This document shows, in pieces, positions 6,485 through 10,696 of a DNA stretch of 10,696 nucleotides. Origin of the DNA: JBAXPV01 sp037132075 (GTDB lineage: Bacteria; Bacteroidota; Bacteroidia; Bacteroidales; CAIXZF01); assembly GCA_037132075.1 (NCBI GenBank), contig JBAXPV010000067.1, forward strand, positions 1-10,696. Reading direction: 5' to 3'. A program made the position numbers and the translations under genes. The notes beneath the pieces were generated by a model. The model searched no databases and was not told the origin of the DNA. It was given only the letters and a program-made list of their open reading frames with translations. Every line of letters starts with the position of its first letter. The first letter of the stretch is position 1.

Positions 6485-6582
6485 CGCTCAATTCGGTACG
6501 GCCCTCTTGGTTTTGATAGTTTCTTGTTCATTTTCCTGCATGGTTTCCGGATTTTTTATTAATTATTTTAATTTATTGTATT

Positions 6583-6936
6583 ATGACGATTTATGTCGGA
6601 AATCTTAGCCACCAGGCTACTGAACAAGAAGTGATTGACCTTTTCTCAGAATTTGGCGAAGTTACCTCAGTGAAACTAATGAAAGATAACTTCACCGGAC
6701 GCTCACGTGGTTTTGGTTTTGTTGAAATGGCTGACGGTGATGCCGGACAGCAAGCTATCGATACCCTTCACAACACTGAATTCCTTCGCAGGCCTTTGGT
6801 TGTTAACGAAGCCAGACCCAAACCACAAGGCGATCGCCCACCACGTCAGAATTATGACCGCAATGGCGGTGCTGATCGTGGCGGAAACCGTGGCGGCGGC
6901 AGCGGCGGTGGCGGCGGATACAGAAACAGCTACTAA
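6583..6936 (+). CDS. RRM-domain RNA-binding protein with Gly/Arg-rich tail
   Basis: This 117-residue protein has a single RNA recognition motif at about residues 2-75. RNP-2 is IYVGNL (residues 3-8) and RNP-1 is RGFGFVEM (42-49), which carry the aromatic residues that stack on RNA bases. Helix and strand pieces of the fold (EQEVIDLFSEFGEV, AIDTLHNTEFLRRPLVVNEA) are in the expected order. The tail from about 78 is rich in Pro, Arg and Gly and ends in a Gly run and YRNSY. Proteins like this are common in cyanobacteria and Bacteroidota and bind single-stranded RNA; some are linked to cold or stress adaptation, but the role here is not shown. The strong promoter and long leader suggest an abundantly expressed, possibly post-transcriptionally controlled gene. 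It is flanked by unrelated envelope genes. Confidence 0.93.
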   Translation: MTIYVGNLSHQATEQEVIDLFSEFGEVTSVKLMKDNFTGRSRGFGFVEMADGDAGQQAIDTLHNTEFLRRPLVVNEARPKPQGDRPPRQNYDRNGGADRGGNRGGGSGGGGGYRNSY

Positions 6937-6954
6937 ACAATTATTCATTTCTCT

Positions 6955-6970
6955 TAGTCTAAAGACTATT
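6955..6970 (+). terminator. weak hairpin after the RRM gene
   Basis: TAGTC (6955-6959) pairs with GACTA (6964-6968) around TAAA, followed by only TT. The stem is 5 bp with almost no T tract, so a terminator role is doubtful. Nothing stronger is seen in the 205 bp up to the TonB receptor gene. Confidence 0.2.
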
Positions 6971-7093
6971 TGTATAATAGGTTGAGCGCCTTATAGCCAG
7001 CCGGATGAAATATACGGGTATTTAATTGCCCGAAAGCTTCATTAATTTTTTGTCTGACAAGACCAGGCTTTAGCCTTTATTATTGCTCAGCAT

Positions 7094-7123
7094 CTGATTA
7101 ATGAAGGATTGTTCTTAATTTTA
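7094..7123 (+). promoter_or_regulatory. possible promoter of the TonB receptor gene
   Basis: CTG at 7094-7096, a 19-nt spacer and TAATTTTA at 7116-7123 approximate the Bacteroidota consensus. The implied leader is about 11 nt to the ATG at 7142. No Fur-type palindrome or other operator was recognised nearby. Confidence 0.3.
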
Positions 7124-7141
7124 CGAGCCTAATTAATTGCT

Positions 7142-9337
7142 ATGAAAATCATCATCCCACTCGCCATCCTTGTAACACTTGCTACACTTGCTCCCTTCGC
7201 TTCCGCCCAGGAAGCTTTAAGAAACATTAATCTCGAGAAAGTAGTCATTTCAGCGAACAAAGTCGAAGAATCCAAGGATAAGATCTCCCAGGCCATGGAG
7301 ATGATCACACCGATTCAAATCAGGCAAATCAATGCAGCCACAACAGCTGACCTAATATCAAATAACGGGAGCCTTAGTGTTCAAAAAAGCCAGCAAGGCG
7401 GTGGAAGCCCTGTAATTCGTGGTTTCGAAGCCAGCAGGATCGTCCTGGTGGTGGATGGCATCCGGATGAATAACCTGATCTATAGAGCAGGGCATCTTCA
7501 GAACATCATCACCATTGACCCGGCCGCCCTTGAAAAAGTAGAGATCCTGTATGGTCCGTCTTCAACAATGTATGGCAGCGATGCACTCGGTGGTGTTATC
7601 AATCTTATCACGAAATCACCTAAACTTTGTACTCAAGAAGATGTCCTTGAACTTACTGGTGAGGCACGCCTTAGTTATTCCTCAGCAGCCAGCGAAAAAG
7701 ATGCTCATATGGCCTTTAACATCGCCACAACCAAAGTGGCTTCCTATACGTCTGTATCATATAGCGACTTTGGGGATCTGATGATGGGCAAGGCAAAGAA
7801 TCCTTTTCATAAGGAGCCGTTCGGGGAAAGGCCTTATTATGTGCAGCGTTTCAATAACAAGGATTCTCTGGTGAAAAGCAACAATCGTTTTCTTCAGAAA
7901 TTCAGTGGATATTCACAAACGGATGTGATCGAAAAACTCTTGATTAAATCCGGAACAAAAAGCACCCATTCTTTGAATTTCCAGGTATCAAATTCAACAG
8001 ATGTCCCTCGTTACGACCGCCTTACTGACCCTGCCGGGAATGGCCTGAAATATGCCGAGTGGTATTATGGTCCTCAAAATCGTCTGCTGTTTGCCTATGA
8101 TTATAACCTTAGCAAGACTTTCGGCCTTGACAACATTCATGCCGGGGCCAACTTTCAAAAGGTAAAAGAGAGCCGCTACAGCCGAAAATTCGGCAATAAC
8201 AGGCTTGATGGAAGAATCGAAAATGTAAATGTGTTCGGAATCAACCTCGATGGTCTGAAGTCCTGGTCGAAAAACGAAATCCGATTTGGCCTGGATGTGC
8301 AGAGGAATGGACTTAAATCTACAGCCTTAGCAAGAGATATCGTGACCAATGCCGAATCACCGCTCGACACACGTTATCCTGATGGTGAAAATACCATGAA
8401 TACTTCTGCAGTTTACTACTCGCACCGGATCAACCTCAATGAGCAATGGACATTCAATGACGGCATCAGGCTTGGTTATAGTAAACTGCATTCAACCTTC
8501 GTTGATACTACCTTTTTTCGGTTTCCTTTCAAAGAAGTTACCCAGAAAAACATGATTAGCTCTGCCTCTGTTGGACTGGTCTTTCTGCCCAACAAACGCT
8601 TTCGTTCTTCTGTTAATATCTCCAGCGGGTTCCGCGTGCCCAACGTGGATGATTTATCTAAAATCTTTGAGTCTGCACCTGGCACCCTTATTGTTCCAAA
8701 TCCAAACTTGAAACCAGAGCGCTCTTACAATTTCGACTTGGGTGTCGACTACAAATTCTCTGAATACATCAAATGGGAGAATGTTATGTATTTCACATAT
8801 TTCAGGAATGCAATCGTCACCGACGATTATAAATACAATGGACAAGATTCCATACTTTATGAAGGTGAGATGAGCAAAGTTGTCGCCAATCAGAACAAAG
8901 AAAAGGCACTAATTACCGGGATTAGCTCTACACTGCTAGCGGAACCACTCCCTTGGTATTATGGCGTTACAATCACTTATACCTATGGGATGGTCATCGA
9001 CAATGAAAGCCCATTGGATCACATTCCACCTCTATACGGCAAGCTGTATTTAGGATATCGGAAAGGAAAATGGGATGCTCAGTTCTTTAGCTTGTTCAAT
9101 GGGACAAAACGGATTTTCGATTATAGACTTGGTGCTGAAGATAATGAAGCCTATGCCACTCCTGAGGGAACTCCGGCATGGCTAACGCTGAACCTAAGAT
9201 GCAGCTATGACCTGAGAAAAAATCTCATAATACAGGCCGGCTTGGACAACCTGATGGACATCCAATACCGCACTTTTTCTTCCGGTATCAATGCCCCTGG
9301 TCGCAATTTCATGCTGACATTAAGAGGCACTTTCTAA
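7142..9337 (+). CDS. TonB-dependent outer-membrane receptor
   Basis: The protein has 731 residues. The signal peptide MKIIIPLAILVTLATLAPFASA is probably cut before Q23. A TonB-box-like EKVVISANK (32-40) is followed by the plug domain to about residue 160, with SPVIRGFEASRIVLVVDGIR, ALEKVEILYGPSSTMYGSDA and GGVINLITKSP. The rest is the beta-barrel with many aromatic strands, ending in the terminal Phe usual for barrels. GFRVPNVDDLSK (about 496) and NPNLKPERS (about 519) correspond to the FRAP and NPDL-type boxes noted in haem and haemoglobin receptors, although NP.LKPE is widespread in the superfamily. The plug resembles the HmuR-like branch, and a His lies in IYRAGHLQN (about residue 117). 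There is no SusD partner and no N-terminal carboxypeptidase-regulatory-like domain, which argues against a SusC glycan importer. The substrate is therefore unproven; haem, metal chelate or vitamin uptake are possible. The stop codon lies 3 bp from that of the convergent acyltransferase. Confidence 0.92.
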   Translation: MKIIIPLAILVTLATLAPFASAQEALRNINLEKVVISANKVEESKDKISQAMEMITPIQIRQINAATTADLISNNGSLSVQKSQQGGGSPVIRGFEASRIVLVVDGIRMNNLIYRAGHLQNIITIDPAALEKVEILYGPSSTMYGSDALGGVINLITKSPKLCTQEDVLELTGEARLSYSSAASEKDAHMAFNIATTKVASYTSVSYSDFGDLMMGKAKNPFHKEPFGERPYYVQRFNNKDSLVKSNNRFLQKFSGYSQTDVIEKLLIKSGTKSTHSLNFQVSNSTDVPRYDRLTDPAGNGLKYAEWYYGPQNRLLFAYDYNLSKTFGLDNIHAGANFQKVKESRYSRKFGNNRLDGRIENVNVFGINLDGLKSWSKNEIRFGLDVQRNGLKSTALARDIVTNAESPLDTRYPDGENTMNTSAVYYSHRINLNEQWTFNDGIRLGYSKLHSTFVDTTFFRFPFKEVTQKNMISSASVGLVFLPNKRFRSSVNISSGFRVPNVDDLSKIFESAPGTLIVPNPNLKPERSYNFDLGVDYKFSEYIKWENVMYFTYFRNAIVTDDYKYNGQDSILYEGEMSKVVANQNKEKALITGISSTLLAEPLPWYYGVTITYTYGMVIDNESPLDHIPPLYGKLYLGYRKGKWDAQFFSLFNGTKRIFDYRLGAEDNEAYATPEGTPAWLTLNLRCSYDLRKNLIIQAGLDNLMDIQYRTFSSGINAPGRNFMLTLRGTF

Positions 9338-9340
9338 AGA

Positions 9341-10426
9341 TTAAATACGTGTCTCTATCGTAGATACTTTTCGCTTCAAACGTAGGAATATTTTCTCAAA
9401 ATACTCATAGGATAGTATGGAGAGTCCAATTGTCAAGGATAGTGCGATCAATGCCAGGAGTAAATTAAGAGACCTTGCTTTATAATAATCCGGATTTACC
9501 AGCCAGAACATTTTTCGTAACACAATTAAAACGGCTGGATGATACAAATACATCCCATAGGTATATTTTCCTAATTTAGAGAAAACCAAGGTTTCTTTGT
9601 TGTCGCTGATCCTGACCAAATAGAAGACAAAGCCCAGGTAAACAAAGGGAAGCAACAAATAAACATATCCAAAGAAAGGATAGAAATTTTTCAGAATTAT
9701 GGTGGCGACGATTACTAGAATACCAAGCATGAATGACCCTGCGCTCAGCCATTTCGCATCCATAATGAAAGAATGATACCGGGCGAAGAGCCAGGCCCCG
9801 AAACAGCCTGTCATCAGGTAATTGAGATTACCGAATGTATGAAAATAGGCAGTGAATGGATCTGTCAATAAGATGTATGCTACAGAAAACAACCAGATTC
9901 CACCACAGACGTATGGCAGTAAATCCTTTTTATAAAAGACAGCAAACAATAAGGGCCAGAACAAATAAAACTGTTCTTCGATAGCCACACTCCAGGTGAT
10001 TCCGATATTGGCACTGGTCGGTTCACTCAGCATGTCAAAATTGTTGAAGAATAGCAGGTTTTTTAAAAGGCTGCCGTTAAATTGGAACGTATCTAATAAA
10101 TGGGGTAGTAGAAAAATCCCGGTCCCGAGCACCAGGTAATATAGAGGCCAGATCCTCAAGACTCTGCGCAGATAGAAGTTTTTGATGCTGATGGTCTTGT
10201 GCATGTCAAACTCGCGAATTAGCAGATATGTGATCAGAAAGCCACTGATGACGAAGAAAATATGAACCCCTACCCCACCGGTTGTTAGCAAAGAATTGAT
10301 GATGGTTGTAATCGTTGTATTATCAGTAAGTCCGCTAAAACAATCTCTGAATCCATGGTACCAGAACACCAGGAAAAATGCCCAGAATCTTAAGGAATCG
10401 AGTTTGTTGAAATATAATGGTTTCAT
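9341..10426 (-). CDS. acyltransferase family 3 (OafA/YrhL-like) membrane protein
   Basis: This multi-pass inner-membrane protein has 361 residues, the usual length for a single acyltransferase-3 domain with no C-terminal SGNH hydrolase domain. The diagnostic N-terminal sequence LDSLRFWAFFLVFWYHG gives the R-X10-H pair at R13 and H24. Next come GVHIFFVISGFLITYLL (about 53-69), the basic loop YLRRVLRIWPLYY (about 85-97), WSVAIEEQFYLFWP (about 144-157) and GKYTYGMYLYHPAVL near the C-terminus. About ten hydrophobic segments are visible. The family moves acyl groups, often acetyl, onto extracytoplasmic sugars such as O-antigen, exopolysaccharide or peptidoglycan. No glycosyltransferases lie nearby to indicate the acceptor. 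The ATG at 10426 gives the expected start. The upstream DNA holds the palindrome cluster. Confidence 0.93.
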   Translation of the reverse strand: MKPLYFNKLDSLRFWAFFLVFWYHGFRDCFSGLTDNTTITTIINSLLTTGGVGVHIFFVISGFLITYLLIREFDMHKTISIKNFYLRRVLRIWPLYYLVLGTGIFLLPHLLDTFQFNGSLLKNLLFFNNFDMLSEPTSANIGITWSVAIEEQFYLFWPLLFAVFYKKDLLPYVCGGIWLFSVAYILLTDPFTAYFHTFGNLNYLMTGCFGAWLFARYHSFIMDAKWLSAGSFMLGILVIVATIILKNFYPFFGYVYLLLPFVYLGFVFYLVRISDNKETLVFSKLGKYTYGMYLYHPAVLIVLRKMFWLVNPDYYKARSLNLLLALIALSLTIGLSILSYEYFEKIFLRLKRKVSTIETRI

Positions 10427-10477
10427 TTTCTTGTTGTGGATGGCTTGCTATTTGTTTTTGGAATCAAATAATATGTC

Positions 10478-10490
10478 GTCCCTATGGGAC
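10478..10490. repeat. GTCCC-TAT-GGGAC palindrome, copy 1
   Basis: This perfect 5-bp inverted repeat with a 3-nt centre is preceded by CAAATAATATGTC, like copy 2. It is a shorter or decayed copy of the palindrome at 10529-10545 and lies 52 bp upstream of the acyltransferase start. Confidence 0.55.
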
Positions 10491-10520
10491 TCGTGAAAAC
10501 GACACCGGAACTTTTGGCTA

Positions 10521-10528
10521 CAAATATA
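10521..10528 (-). promoter_or_regulatory. possible -7 box of the acyltransferase gene
   Basis: On the minus strand the sequence is TATATTTG, an exact TAnnTTTG match, giving a leader of roughly 90 nt. The palindrome at 10529-10545 would occupy the spacer, and no TTG is found at the usual distance. It may simply be part of the repeat element. Confidence 0.3.
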
Positions 10529-10545
10529 ATGTCCCTAAGGGACAT
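10529..10545. repeat. ATGTCCC-TAA-GGGACAT palindrome, copy 2
   Basis: This is a perfect 7-bp inverted repeat with a 3-nt centre, preceded by CTACAAATATA. It shares its arms exactly with copy 3 and the inner five bases of each arm with copy 1. This suggests a dispersed intergenic palindromic element rather than a single operator. Confidence 0.7.
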
Positions 10546-10622
10546 AGGAAAGGCTCCAGTCGCCAAAAACGCCCTGCCATCAATTGTGTCATGGAACATA
10601 ACAGTGCCCCTAATATCTTAAG

Positions 10623-10696
10623 ATCCTTGTAACCTTTACGATCACCTATCTTTATGTCCCGTAGGGACATCATCCTTGTAACCCTTAAGCTCACCT
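10623..10696. repeat. direct repeat with 49-bp period, reaching the window edge
   Basis: A 25-bp sequence starting ATCCTTGTAACC and ending TCACCT occurs at 10623-10647 and 10672-10696, identical at 22 of 25 positions. Between the copies lie ATCTTT and the third palindrome. Because the second copy ends exactly at the window edge, this may be the start of a longer tandem array. Confidence 0.6.
10654..10670. repeat. ATGTCCC-GTA-GGGACAT palindrome, copy 3
   Basis: This perfect 7-bp inverted repeat with a 3-nt centre has arms identical to copy 2. It sits inside the 49-bp direct-repeat unit. Confidence 0.7.

Noticed and set aside
6703..6948. Alanine/threonine-rich minus-strand frame opposite the RRM gene
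   Set aside because: It is the mirror of the Gly-rich tail (GGC/GGT codons read as GCC/ACC). The RRM frame has clear RNP motifs.
7065..7076. AGGCTTTAGCCT inverted repeat as a terminator or operator
   Set aside because: The stem is only 4-5 bp with almost no loop, and there is no clear T run or partner site.
10417..10632. Plus-strand frame of 71 codons upstream of the acyltransferase gene
   Set aside because: It consists mostly of the palindromic repeats and has no recognisable protein features.
10478..10696. CRISPR array
   Set aside because: Palindrome spacing is irregular (about 53 and 125 bp), the repeated units are short, and no cas gene is nearby.

Overview
The window looks like chromosomal DNA from a member of the Bacteroidota, with moderate GC. 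Four things support this: a secreted kelch-type protein ending in a type IX secretion (T9SS) type B sorting domain, a DUF5723-type surface protein, a short glycine-tailed RRM RNA-binding protein, and promoter-like TTG-N19/20-TAnnTTT(G/A) boxes in place of E. coli-type -10/-35 signals. No strong Shine-Dalgarno sequences are visible. The species cannot be named from this sequence.

Layout. Positions 1-580 look degraded: a possible tail of a plus-strand gene, two copies of a 15-bp direct repeat, and a minus-strand MFS transporter remnant truncated at both ends. Next come tRNA-His(GTG) at 583-657, a long imperfect hairpin, and an oligopeptide-type ABC permease (857-1984). A DUF5723-like secreted protein on the minus strand (1943-3484) overlaps the permease tail to tail by 42 bp. 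A divergent plus-strand block starts at tRNA-Leu(TAG), 3572-3653, followed by a second hairpin of the same kind. It then carries a six-repeat kelch/T9SS protein (3782-5626), a WG-repeat protein (5709-6428), an RRM protein (6583-6936) and a TonB-dependent receptor (7142-9337). An acyltransferase-3 membrane protein on the minus strand (9341-10426) converges on the receptor with 3 bp between stop codons. The last 270 bp hold a cluster of GTCCC/GGGAC palindromes and a 49-bp-period direct repeat that runs into the window edge.

How the genes relate. Most genes appear to be transcribed singly and do not form one recognisable pathway. The common theme is the cell envelope: inner-membrane import (permease), outer-membrane uptake (TonB receptor), secreted or surface repeat proteins (kelch, WG, DUF5723) and glycan or lipid acylation (acyltransferase 3). 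I found no defence system, CRISPR array, intact transposon or biosynthetic cluster. The most interesting material is non-coding: related long hairpins just 3' of both tRNA genes, one apparently supplying part of the next gene's promoter, and the palindrome/tandem-repeat cluster at the right end.
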